Assembly (NCBI GenBank): GCA_002308635.1
Contig: DBWG01000064.1
Span: 6,656-26,509 of the forward strand
Reading direction: 5' to 3'
Origin: Ruminococcaceae bacterium UBA1244
GTDB taxonomy: Bacteria > Bacillota > Clostridia > Oscillospirales > Acutalibacteraceae
Length of the DNA stretch: 19,854 bases
Made by a program: the position numbers and the translations under genes. This document shows, in pieces, positions 7,833 through 14,436 of the stretch. The first letter of the stretch is position 1; each line of letters begins with the position of its first letter. Under the pieces are notes generated by a model. The model did no database searches. It had not been told where the DNA came from and saw only the letters and a list, made by a program, of their open reading frames with translations.

Positions 7833-7947
7833 TGTTGAAAACTCGGTTAAGAAAGTTGGAAACCTCGTTAATAAATGTTGAAAACTCTGTTGAAACGGTT
7901 GATATATCAACGATTTCCGATGTGGATTTCTCAAAACGTTTTCAACA
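7831..7947. repeat. Phased GTTGAAAAC-type repeat array (DnaA-box-like)
   Basis: GTTG-led units start at 7834, 7855, 7877 and 7898, a period of 21-22 bases or about two helical turns. Units 1-3 share GTTGAAAACTCGGTTAA-like sequence; unit 4 is the perfect palindrome GTTGATATATCAAC (7898-7911). An inverted copy (GTTGAAAAC on the minus strand, 7938-7946) overlaps a near-palindrome centred on AAAACGTTTT. TTTTCAACA, the complement of the core, differs from the consensus DnaA box TTATCCACA at two of nine positions, and TGTGGATTT (7921-7929) is another near-box. Binding protein unknown. Confidence 0.65.
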
Positions 7948-8179
7948 GAATAATGATCGGGGCAATTTGTATTTCGGTACGGATATAAAAATAACAGTAT
8001 GTATTTTTTGTGTGTCAATATTTTTTTCTGACAAATTTTATTATTATTTCTGTGATGAAAGTATAGAATTATTCAACATGGACTATTTACTCGGTCAGTG
8101 ATACGGATTTTTTCCTTTTCCGGCAGGAAACAGTTTTGTTATTTTCACAAGGATTTAGTTATTTTCTATAATAAATTTA

Positions 8180-8211
8180 TTGACAATCGTTGAAAATTAT
8201 TGTAATATAAT
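8180..8211 (+). promoter_or_regulatory. Promoter for the GH31 leader
   Basis: Perfect TTGACA (8180-8185) followed after 17 bases by TAATAT (8203-8208); an overlapping perfect TATAAT (8206-8211) has a 20-base spacer. Transcription would start near 8215-8218, leaving a leader of about 165 bases before the GH31 start codon. Confidence 0.7.
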
Positions 8212-8263
8212 AAATGCACAACATATTAACAGAAACGGGCCTTTCTGGTATTGTTTGCAAAAG

Positions 8264-8330
8264 TACGGTCACATTTATTATTTTGGATCAAGAAGGGGAT
8301 CTGACAATATGAATGTGACCGTGTTTTTTT
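8264..8330 (+). terminator. Intrinsic terminator inside the GH31 leader (attenuator or sRNA end)
   Basis: ACGGTCACATT (8265-8275) and AATGTGACCGT (8312-8322) form a perfect 11-bp stem, extendable to about 15 bp with G-U pairs, around a loop of about 30 bases. T residues run from 8324 to 8330 directly after it. The structure lies 50 bases before the GH31 start codon and downstream of the promoter at 8180, so it should end most transcripts unless overcome. No earlier gene exists for it to terminate. Confidence 0.75.
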
Positions 8331-8379
8331 AGACGGAGAAATGTCCGCAATCGTATTTGATCTGAAAGGAGCCAATATC

Positions 8380-10293
8380 ATGGTAAGAAAGTATGTTTTC
8401 GGAGAACCGATCGAGACCGAAGCCGTTATCCAAAATGTTGAAAACTGTACCGGACCGCTGACACACCTCTCACAGACAACAGGAAAAGACGGATGCCCCT
8501 CTTTTTCCTGCAAATTAGCCGATGAGGACATTGTATATGGTCTCGGCGAAGCTCCAAGGGGCATCAACAAGCGTGGACATATCTATGAAAGCTTTAACAG
8601 CGACGACCCTTATCATACCGAAGAAAAGCGTTCGCTTTATGGTTCTCACAATTTTCTTGTCATAAGCGGAAGCAGGCATTTCGGACTTTTTGTTGACTGC
8701 GGCGCACAGGTCACATTTGATATATGCTACACGGATATTGATACTCTGACGATAAGACCGTCAGTTCCGGATCTCAAGCTTTATATAATTGACGGAGATT
8801 CCGATATTGATATAGTAAGGCAGTTCCGCAGGCTGATCGGAAAAAGCTATACCGCACCGTTCTGGGCTTTCGGCTTTCAGCAGAGCCGCTGGAGCTATTA
8901 TACGGCGGACGATGTGCGTAAGGTGGTAAAGGGCTACAGAGAAAACAACATACCTCTTGACGCTGTATATCTTGATATTGACTATATGGAAGCCTACAAG
9001 GACTTTACCGTGAGCAGCGAGCGCTTTCCGGACTTTGAAAAATTCGTTTCAGAGATGCGCTCGGACGGCATCCATCTTGTTCCGATCATAGACGCAGGAG
9101 TCAAGATCGAGGACGGATATGATGTCTATGAGGAAGGAAAGGAAAAGGGCTTTTTCTGCAAGAGAAAGGACGGTACTGACTTTGTTGCAGGAGTCTGGCC
9201 GGGAAGGATACATTTTCCGGATTTTCTCAGCAGTGATGCCCGCAGGTGGTTCGGAGATAAATACAAGACGCTCATAGATGCAGGGATCGACGGCTTCTGG
9301 AACGATATGAACGAACCTGCCATGTTCTATACGGAAGAGGGCATACAGGATGCCGTAGATTACCTGAAGGACTTTGATTTTTCCTGCAACGATTCAAACA
9401 AATTCTTTGAGCTTGGGGGAAGGGTCGGCGGTCTTGCAAACAGACGTAAGGACTATGCCGCAATGTATCACAATATTGACGGAAAGACCGTCTGCCACGA
9501 AAAGGTACATAATCTCTTTGGCTTCAATATGACAAGAGCCGCAGCGGAGGCTTTTGAAAGGATAGCTCCGGACAAGAAGATACTTCTCTTTTCACGCTCG
9601 TCATATATCGGTATGCACCGCTATGGAGGAATATGGACAGGCGACAATCAGTCCTGGTGGTCGCATATCCTGCTCAATATAAAAATGATGCCATCGCTCA
9701 ATATGTGCGGATTTTTGTATACCGGAGCGGATCTCGGCGGTTTCGGCACAAACTGCACGGAGGATCTTCTTCTCCGCTGGCTCGCTTTCGGAATCTTCAC
9801 ACCTCTTATGAGGAACCACAGCGCACTCGGAACAAGAGATCAGGAATGTTACCGTTTTAAGCACACAGACTGGTTCAGAGGTATCATAGAACTCCGCTAC
9901 AGGCTTATACCATATCTTTATGATGAATACATAAAGGCTTGTGAAAATGACGATATGCTGTTCAAGCCTCTGGGATTTGAATTTCCGGATGACGAAATGG
10001 CAAGACGCACAGAAGATCAGCTTTTTGTTGGCAGCAGCATAATGACAGCCCCGATATACGAACAGAATGCGGCAGGACGGTATGTTTATCTTCCGGAGGA
10101 GATGCTGTTTGTGCGCTTCAAAGGTTCATCCGCATGCCACAGGGAGGTACTCAAAAAGGGTATACACTATATCACGGCATCACTGGATGAAGTGCCGTTA
10201 TTTATAAGAAAGGGCAGATCTCTCACTCTATATTCTCCTGCATCCTCCACAGAAAAGCTGACACGCACCGAACCTGAAACATTCTCATTCTGA
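8380..10293 (+). CDS. Glycoside hydrolase family 31 alpha-glucosidase
   Basis: Retaining alpha-glycosidase of family GH31 (637 aa, no signal peptide, so cytosolic), expected to release glucose from alpha-linked di- or oligosaccharides taken up by the cell. An N-terminal beta domain contains YGLGEAPRGINKRG (about 53-66). The barrel shows LDIDYM (198-203), GFWNDMNEPAMF with nucleophile Asp309, RYGGIWTGDNQSWW with acid/base Asp422, GADLGGFG (449-456) and RNHSALGTRDQE (478-489). An upstream ATG at 8341 is in frame, but AAAGGAG sits 8 bases before the ATG at 8380, which I take as the start. It is the only plus-strand gene, transcribed alone behind a terminator-containing leader, which suggests regulated expression. 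Exact linkage preference (maltose, isomaltose, xyloside) cannot be read from this sequence. Confidence 0.94.
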   Translation: MVRKYVFGEPIETEAVIQNVENCTGPLTHLSQTTGKDGCPSFSCKLADEDIVYGLGEAPRGINKRGHIYESFNSDDPYHTEEKRSLYGSHNFLVISGSRHFGLFVDCGAQVTFDICYTDIDTLTIRPSVPDLKLYIIDGDSDIDIVRQFRRLIGKSYTAPFWAFGFQQSRWSYYTADDVRKVVKGYRENNIPLDAVYLDIDYMEAYKDFTVSSERFPDFEKFVSEMRSDGIHLVPIIDAGVKIEDGYDVYEEGKEKGFFCKRKDGTDFVAGVWPGRIHFPDFLSSDARRWFGDKYKTLIDAGIDGFWNDMNEPAMFYTEEGIQDAVDYLKDFDFSCNDSNKFFELGGRVGGLANRRKDYAAMYHNIDGKTVCHEKVHNLFGFNMTRAAAEAFERIAPDKKILLFSRSSYIGMHRYGGIWTGDNQSWWSHILLNIKMMPSLNMCGFLYTGADLGGFGTNCTEDLLLRWLAFGIFTPLMRNHSALGTRDQECYRFKHTDWFRGIIELRYRLIPYLYDEYIKACENDDMLFKPLGFEFPDDEMARRTEDQLFVGSSIMTAPIYEQNAAGRYVYLPEEMLFVRFKGSSACHREVLKKGIHYITASLDEVPLFIRKGRSLTLYSPASSTEKLTRTEPETFSF

Positions 10294-10301
10294 AAAAGAA
10301 A

Positions 10302-10340
10302 CAGACGCAGGCTCCAAAAAAGGAACTGCGTCTGATTTTT
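10302..10340. terminator. Bidirectional terminator between GH31 and the GT2 operon
   Basis: CAGACGCAG (10302-10310) and CTGCGTCTG (10326-10334) make a 9-bp stem, with an inner TCC/GGA helix closed by an A6 loop. A T-run follows on the plus strand (10336-10340), and a T-rich tract follows on the minus strand (complement of 10292-10301), so it can serve both converging transcripts. The final T overlaps the GT2 stop codon. Confidence 0.82.
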
Positions 10341-11338
10341 TATGCTTTTCTGAGCAGCTTCAGTGCCGCTCTTTTTTTGTTTGCTCTTCCCGGCTGGACG
10401 AGCTTGTATGGTATGTCAGGGATATCGTCCGTCAGCTCGAACCTGTCCGAAATATTGTATTCAAAGATCTTGCGGTTTGATTCAAGATTATCAACTATGT
10501 CTTCAAAATCAACATGGATGACGTGCTGTTTTACTATTGAATAGATATTGATGTAATAGACCTTTTTGATGGCTCTCATAAGAGCCGACTTGTAGGTTTT
10601 GTATTCTCCGACAGACTGAAAATAATTCCTCTCAGCCATTACAGAGCGCCAGTAGTCACGTACCTTTGCGATATTCATAGTGCCCATTATGCTGCCGAAA
10701 CGCTTTTCGTAGTAATAGAGCCTCTTGGACGTTACGGCAAGCTTGTTTGATTTGTGGAGGAGCCTTACGCTTGTTGCGATATCCTCAAAGTACATATCAG
10801 GGTATCGTATTTTATATTTTGTGAAAAGCTCCGCTTTATAAAGCTTGTTCCATGCGTAGCTCTGGAATATCTTGTCACGTATCAGTTCCTTGACGGCATT
10901 TTCTTTTGACATAACGCAGGTTTTTGCGCCTGACGGTCTGGGAAATTTCAGACCGGTGTTAAAATAGGAATACATGAACTTGCAGTATGACATATCCGCA
11001 TTGTTCGCAATGCATATACCGTACATTATTTTGAGGAAATCCTTGTGGATATGGTCATCGCCGTCCACAAAAGCAACATATTCTCCTCTTATCCTGTCGA
11101 GTCCGTAATTCCTTGCATCAGACAGTCCGCCGTTGGGCTTGGAGAAAACACGAAACCTTTTGTCCGTTTTTGCGAACCACAGTGCTATTTTCAGACTGTT
11201 GTCGGGTGAAGAATCGTCTATAACAAGTACCTCAAAATCCTTGAAGGACTGATCCTGTATTGATTTGAGACACCGTCTCAGATAATTTTCCACTTTATAG
11301 ACAGGAACTATAACAGATATCTTGGGTCTCTTATTCAA
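10340..11338 (-). CDS. Glycosyltransferase family 2 (second of a tandem pair)
   Basis: GT-A fold inverting glycosyltransferase of 332 aa, acting at the inner membrane face to add a sugar from a nucleotide donor to a surface glycan or lipid acceptor. Motifs: ISVIVPVYKVENYL (7-20), IDDSSPDNS (40-48) with the nucleotide-binding Asp pair, GGLSDARNYG (70-79), the metal-binding FVDGDD (90-95), and a later YFED (183-186). The C-terminal part is basic. A GTG nine bases upstream is in frame, but the sequence GAGGTGAT that contains it is the ribosome binding site for the TTG at 11336-11338, 8 bases further on, so TTG is the likelier start. The gene follows its paralogue by 10 bases. Donor and acceptor are unknown. 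Confidence 0.88.
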   Translation of the reverse strand: MNKRPKISVIVPVYKVENYLRRCLKSIQDQSFKDFEVLVIDDSSPDNSLKIALWFAKTDKRFRVFSKPNGGLSDARNYGLDRIRGEYVAFVDGDDHIHKDFLKIMYGICIANNADMSYCKFMYSYFNTGLKFPRPSGAKTCVMSKENAVKELIRDKIFQSYAWNKLYKAELFTKYKIRYPDMYFEDIATSVRLLHKSNKLAVTSKRLYYYEKRFGSIMGTMNIAKVRDYWRSVMAERNYFQSVGEYKTYKSALMRAIKKVYYINIYSIVKQHVIHVDFEDIVDNLESNRKIFEYNISDRFELTDDIPDIPYKLVQPGRANKKRAALKLLRKA

Positions 11339-11342
11339 AGGT

Positions 11343-11350
11343 ATCACCTC
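11343..11350 (-). promoter_or_regulatory. Ribosome binding site deciding a TTG start, overlapping the upstream stop
   Basis: GAGGTGAT on the minus strand begins inside the TGA stop of the upstream GT2 gene and lies close before the TTG at 11336-11338. The arrangement predicts coupled translation of the two glycosyltransferases and explains the non-ATG start. Confidence 0.55.
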
Positions 11351-12290
11351 ATTCTACTACAGGCTTTGAGAGGTCAAGCTTTTTTAGTCTTTCATAGCTG
11401 ACCTTCATACAAAGTCTCACTTTTGCTCTTGCATCTCTGATGTTGTCGGAAGCGGATTTTTTGTTGTCGCTGCCGCACTGCTTTACCATTGAGGGTACAG
11501 CAAAATAGACATGGAATATGTGCATATTGAGGTGCTTCTTGAATTTCTGGTAGCATCCCTGTTCCTCAAAAAACAGGCGCATGATGGGGATAGTATTGAT
11601 ATAGTCGTTTATCCTGTCCGCAGACATACTCACCTCGGTATATCTTGAAAAAGCACGGGTATAGTAATATCCGTAATGATCGACGAGGACGACCTTGTTT
11701 GCAAAATAGAAAAGCTGTGGAGTTACTGCGGCATCCTCATAGTACATATCCGGTATTCTGATATTGTTGTCTGTGAAAAGAGTTTTTCTCCAAAGCTTTC
11801 CCCAGAGATAGAACCTGAGCTTCATATCGCCTAAAAGAAGCTTCAGCGCACTTTCGCTTGACAGCACCTTGTCCGACATCCTGAAGCTCTTTTTTATGCC
11901 GTTTTTGTTCTGAAAAAAGTAAGCGAACCCGCAGACTGAAATATCCGCATCATTATCCTTTGCGCCGTGATAGAGTTTTTCTATGCACCACTTGGAGAGC
12001 CTGTCGTCTCCGTCAACAAATGTTATATATTCGCCTCTTGAGAGGCTGATGCCGTAATTTCTTGCCTCTCCGGCGCTTCCGTGTTCAAAATCAACAACAC
12101 GGAACCTTTCATCCTCTTCGGCAAAGCGTCTTGCGACCTCGTCCGAACCGTCGGTAGAACCGTTATTTACGATAATGACCTCGATATCCTTGAAACTCTG
12201 GCTCCTTATAGTTCTCAGGCATTTTTCAAGCATCTCGCCGCAGTTATAGACCGGTATCACAACACTGACAGCCGGGATAATTTCAGGCAT
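11349..12290 (-). CDS. Glycosyltransferase family 2 (first of a tandem pair)
   Basis: GT2 enzyme of 313 aa, paralogous to its downstream neighbour along its whole length: both have QSFKD near residue 31, ARNYG, RGEY, FVDGDD, IRxPDMYxED and a C-terminal YYYxRxxS-type segment. Motifs: VSVVIPVYNCGEMLEKCL (8-25), VNNGSTDGS (41-49), GEARNYG (74-80), DGDD (93-96) and YYED (183-186). The usual DD of VDDGSTD is NN here (Asn42, Asn43), removing an acidic residue that normally contacts the nucleotide base; Asn variants occur in the family, so loss of activity is not implied. GGAGG ends at the flippase stop codon, 7 bases before this ATG, so translation is probably coupled. Donor and acceptor are unknown. 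Confidence 0.88.
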   Translation of the reverse strand: MPEIIPAVSVVIPVYNCGEMLEKCLRTIRSQSFKDIEVIIVNNGSTDGSDEVARRFAEEDERFRVVDFEHGSAGEARNYGISLSRGEYITFVDGDDRLSKWCIEKLYHGAKDNDADISVCGFAYFFQNKNGIKKSFRMSDKVLSSESALKLLLGDMKLRFYLWGKLWRKTLFTDNNIRIPDMYYEDAAVTPQLFYFANKVVLVDHYGYYYTRAFSRYTEVSMSADRINDYINTIPIMRLFFEEQGCYQKFKKHLNMHIFHVYFAVPSMVKQCGSDNKKSASDNIRDARAKVRLCMKVSYERLKKLDLSKPVVE

Positions 12291-12294
12291 GATC

Positions 12295-13422
12295 TCACCT
12301 CCGTAAATTGTTATTTTTTCTTAATGCTTTTGAAGAAACAGCTCCGTTCTGGTTCTGGGGCTTTTCTTCTTCCGTGATATCCTCGCTGTTCTTTTTCTTT
12401 CTGATGGCTGCGAAGGGCAGCGAGATAACAACAGTCATATAATAAGTCATTGTACGCCAGATAAGGATAGCAGACTTTATCATTTCTGCGTTGAAGATAG
12501 TTCCGAAGAATGCGCTGAAACAATATTCAGCGGCTCCCGAACCGCCGGGAAGCGGAACGAGTCCCGAAACCATGCTCACAAACGACTGGGCGCACAGCAT
12601 ATCGAACATACTTACTCCTTCTTTGCCGAAGGATTTTGCGATGCCGTAGGGCACAAGGAAAAGCACGGTCATCTGTATGAAGGTGAGGACATAGACCTTT
12701 ATGAGAAGCCCCTTGTCTCTTGTCAGCGTCTTGTTGCAGTCGTGGTATGAGGTAAGGGTATTGTTGAGCTTTCCGATCTTGTTGTCCACGTTCTTTATAA
12801 GGTGGATCTTTCCCAAGAATTTAAGGACGGTGCCGAGGATTCTGGAAGTAAAGGCCTTGTTGAATGAAGCAAGCAGCAGCAGGATGATGGTAAACACCTG
12901 CAGAAGGAATCCAACGAACGTCAGCACCCACATGGCATAGTCAAGGTTCTTTACAAACATTGAAAATCTCATCAGCATTGCAACTATGCTGTAGCCTGTC
13001 AGAGTGAACTGCCAGACAAGGAACTTCTGCATCAGCGCAGACGACGCATTTGGCGCTCTCACGCCCATTCTCGTCATTGTCAGTATCTGCATCGGCTGAC
13101 CGCCGGTCGCCGCAGGAGTGACGGCGCAGTAAAACTGTCCCACCATCGAAACGACAAGGGCGTTCCAGGCGGTGAACGATGGTGTTGTCTGTCTTACAAA
13201 AAGATAAAGTATCGTTGCATCTATCGCAATATTAAGAAGGTGCATGCTCATTGCAAGAACGAGCCACCAGATATTTATTTTCAAGCCGCTGTTGAGCAGA
13301 TCTATAAAACCGTCCTCAGAAAATACGAAGAAAAGTATCAGCCCGATCGTCAGACCGATAATTGATATATTAAAAAGCAGTCCCCACGGAATAGATGATC
13401 TTTTGCGTTTTGTTTCGTTCAT
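12295..13422 (-). CDS. Lysylphosphatidylglycerol-synthase TM/flippase-like membrane protein
   Basis: Integral membrane protein of 375 aa in the LPG_synthase_TM/UPF0104 family (the membrane half of MprF, also YbhN and AglD). Members move or modify lipid-linked material; this one lacks the MprF aminoacyl-transferase domain, so lysine addition is unlikely. About seven or eight helices are visible, including 14-35, 50-75, 86-101, 135-152, 162-186, 240-262, 276-290 and 315-340. Family motifs are TPAATGGQP (102-110) and PLPGGSGAAE (290-299). The C-terminal tail is cytosolic, first acidic then basic (KALRKNNNLRR). GAGG lies 7 bases before the ATG at 13420-13422; a GTG one codon upstream is less well spaced. 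First gene of an operon with two GT2 enzymes, suggesting lipid-linked glycan or glycolipid assembly. Confidence 0.87.
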   Translation of the reverse strand: MNETKRKRSSIPWGLLFNISIIGLTIGLILFFVFSEDGFIDLLNSGLKINIWWLVLAMSMHLLNIAIDATILYLFVRQTTPSFTAWNALVVSMVGQFYCAVTPAATGGQPMQILTMTRMGVRAPNASSALMQKFLVWQFTLTGYSIVAMLMRFSMFVKNLDYAMWVLTFVGFLLQVFTIILLLLASFNKAFTSRILGTVLKFLGKIHLIKNVDNKIGKLNNTLTSYHDCNKTLTRDKGLLIKVYVLTFIQMTVLFLVPYGIAKSFGKEGVSMFDMLCAQSFVSMVSGLVPLPGGSGAAEYCFSAFFGTIFNAEMIKSAILIWRTMTYYMTVVISLPFAAIRKKKNSEDITEEEKPQNQNGAVSSKALRKNNNLRR

Positions 13423-13473
13423 CACATCACCTCGATGTAATCAGATAAAACATAAAAATGTTTCATAAGCTTA

Positions 13474-13502
13474 AATATAACATTATTTTCATCTCAGGTC
13501 AA
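13474..13502 (-). promoter_or_regulatory. Promoter for the flippase/GT2 operon
   Basis: TTGACC (13497-13502), a 17-base spacer and TATATT (13474-13479) on the minus strand, about 50 bases upstream of the flippase start codon. Confidence 0.7.
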
Positions 13503-13560
13503 CACATTATCATAAATGTAGAAAAACTTTCGCTGCCGGTCACGGCGGCAAACAAAACAG

Positions 13561-13607
13561 TCAATACTGAAAAGCCTGCACAGGTTCACCATGCAGGCAG
13601 ATATTGA
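13561..13607 (-). terminator. Terminator after the phosphoribosyltransferase-like gene
   Basis: On the minus strand GCCTGCA/TGCAGGC (plus coordinates 13592-13598 and 13574-13580) forms a 7-bp stem followed by TTTTC. Outer arms TCAATA/TATTGA (13602-13607 and 13561-13566) could extend it across an internal loop. A second smaller hairpin (TGCCG/CGGCA) lies further downstream near 13530-13550. Confidence 0.55.
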
Positions 13608-13637
13608 TTTGTCTGGATCATTGTAAGAGGATCGGCA

Positions 13638-14273
13638 TCAGATCGCCGAATATCCGAAGCTGTTTACGAGAGCCTCGATCTTTTCGCCCTTTTTGCATAT
13701 AGGGCACTGGTGCGGCTTATAGCTTTCGTAGTCGCCAAGATCGTTCGGGTCAAAAACGGAACAGACCGGATGATGGTCACATTCATCGACAGTTGCAAAG
13801 ATCGAAGCAACGCCGACCACCTTGCCGCCGTAATAATTTACTGCATCAATAGCCGCAAGTGCGCTTTTTCCTGTTGTAACGGATGCGGCAACGATAAGAA
13901 CGTGCTTTTGTGAAAGCATCGGCACAAGGTTATCACGGAACATAAGCTGTCCGCCGGAAATATACTCAGGAGAAACGATATAGATAGTCTGATGGGCGTT
14001 CATATTTACGTAGTCATCCTTTGTCAGCTCTTCTGCGATGCAGGTGCCGACGACTTCCATGCCGTCAATACAGAGGATAGTATCAACGATAGTATTCATT
14101 TTGTAGTTGTCCACAAGTTCCTCAGCAACAGCCTTCGCCTCCGAGAGGCGCATCTTCTGTGTTGTAACGTCGATATAGTAGTTTGTGTGGCTGTGCATAG
14201 TTGCAAAATGTCCTTTTTTTACTCTCAGAAACACGTCTTTGTTTTTTGTTCTGATCTTCATTTCCTTTGACAT
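13638..14273 (-). CDS. Orotate-phosphoribosyltransferase-like protein with atypical PRPP loop
   Basis: Cytosolic protein of 211 aa with the type I phosphoribosyltransferase fold. The PRPP-loop region reads VLIVAASVTTGKSA (125-138), where active enzymes normally have two acidic residues before the TTG (as in VLIVDDVITTG); here they are Ala-Ala. The following AIDAVNYYGGKVVGVASIF matches the usual helix and strand after the loop. A C-terminal HQCPICKKGEKIEA (188-201) resembles the Cys-containing tail of PyrE-like enzymes, and CDHHPVC (165-171) adds possible metal ligands. Start: ATG at 14271-14273 with GGGGTGA 8 bases upstream; a GTG four codons earlier lacks a site. Monocistronic, with its own promoter and terminator. 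It is unlikely to be the main orotate PRTase; a regulatory or altered-substrate role is possible. Confidence 0.7.
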   Translation of the reverse strand: MSKEMKIRTKNKDVFLRVKKGHFATMHSHTNYYIDVTTQKMRLSEAKAVAEELVDNYKMNTIVDTILCIDGMEVVGTCIAEELTKDDYVNMNAHQTIYIVSPEYISGGQLMFRDNLVPMLSQKHVLIVAASVTTGKSALAAIDAVNYYGGKVVGVASIFATVDECDHHPVCSVFDPNDLGDYESYKPHQCPICKKGEKIEALVNSFGYSAI

Positions 14274-14344
14274 AAAAGCTGTCACCCCATAATTGAATAG
14301 TAAGGAGACCGATCAAGAAAAATCAGCACATCACCCTCAAAAGC

Positions 14345-14373
14345 ATTTTACCACAATTTTATCAACAAATCAA
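14345..14373 (-). promoter_or_regulatory. Promoter for the phosphoribosyltransferase-like gene
   Basis: TTGATT (14368-14373), a 17-base spacer and TAAAAT (14345-14350) on the minus strand. Both hexamers and the spacer length are identical to those of the peptidase/ABC operon promoter at 19729-19757. Confidence 0.65.
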
Positions 14374-14393
14374 GTTATTTATTATAACATACC

Positions 14394-14433
14394 CAAAACA
14401 GAAAATGTGCGTCCCGGATATGGAACGCACATT
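14394..14433 (-). terminator. Terminator of the peptidase/ABC operon
   Basis: On the minus strand AATGTGCGTTCC and GGGACGCACATT (plus coordinates 14422-14433 and 14404-14415) form a 12-bp stem with one G-U pair and a 6-base loop, followed by TTCTGTTTTG. It begins 4 bases after the permease stop codon. Confidence 0.82.
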
Positions 14434-14436
14434 CCG

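Larger units (their letters stand above)
7736..8379. other. 644-base intergenic region with repeats, divergent promoters and a terminated leader
   Basis: No convincing protein gene. From left to right: minus-strand promoter (7803-7832); phased GTTGAAAAC-type repeats and two palindromes (7831-7947); an AT-rich stretch (about 7970-8180) in which I recognise nothing firm beyond a weak hairpin near 8119-8131; plus-strand promoter (8180-8211); a leader with an intrinsic-terminator hairpin (8264-8330); and the GH31 ribosome binding site. Open frames through the repeats translate to repetitive VEN/FST-like peptides, as expected from repeated GTTGAAAAC, and have no ribosome binding sites. Confidence 0.75.

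Noticed and set aside
7831..7895. CRISPR array
   Set aside because: Three or four short degenerate units with no distinct unique spacers and no cas genes.
7832..8101. Plus-strand 89-codon frame and overlapping minus-strand 87-codon frame across the repeat array
   Set aside because: Both lack ribosome binding sites and their peptides simply mirror the repeated GTTGAAAAC sequence; one frame also runs through the AT-rich tract. I treat the DNA repeats as the signal.
8105..8150. Terminator hairpin (TTTCC/GGAAA) in the AT-rich tract
   Set aside because: Only a 5-bp A/T-rich stem with an interrupted T-run, and no gene upstream for it to end.
7831..8180. Chromosomal replication origin
   Set aside because: Repeats and an AT-rich tract look origin-like, but the boxes diverge from TTATCCACA, no dnaA, dnaN or rpmH is nearby, and genes on both sides are mostly on the minus strand.
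8264..8330. T-box or known sugar riboswitch
   Set aside because: No T-box AGGGUGGNACCGCG-type sequence, specifier loop or other known aptamer core is visible; only the terminator hairpin is supported.
14122..14316. Alternative minus-strand frame overlapping the phosphoribosyltransferase start
   Set aside because: It is out of frame with a gene that has a good start, promoter and family motif, and encodes nothing recognisable.
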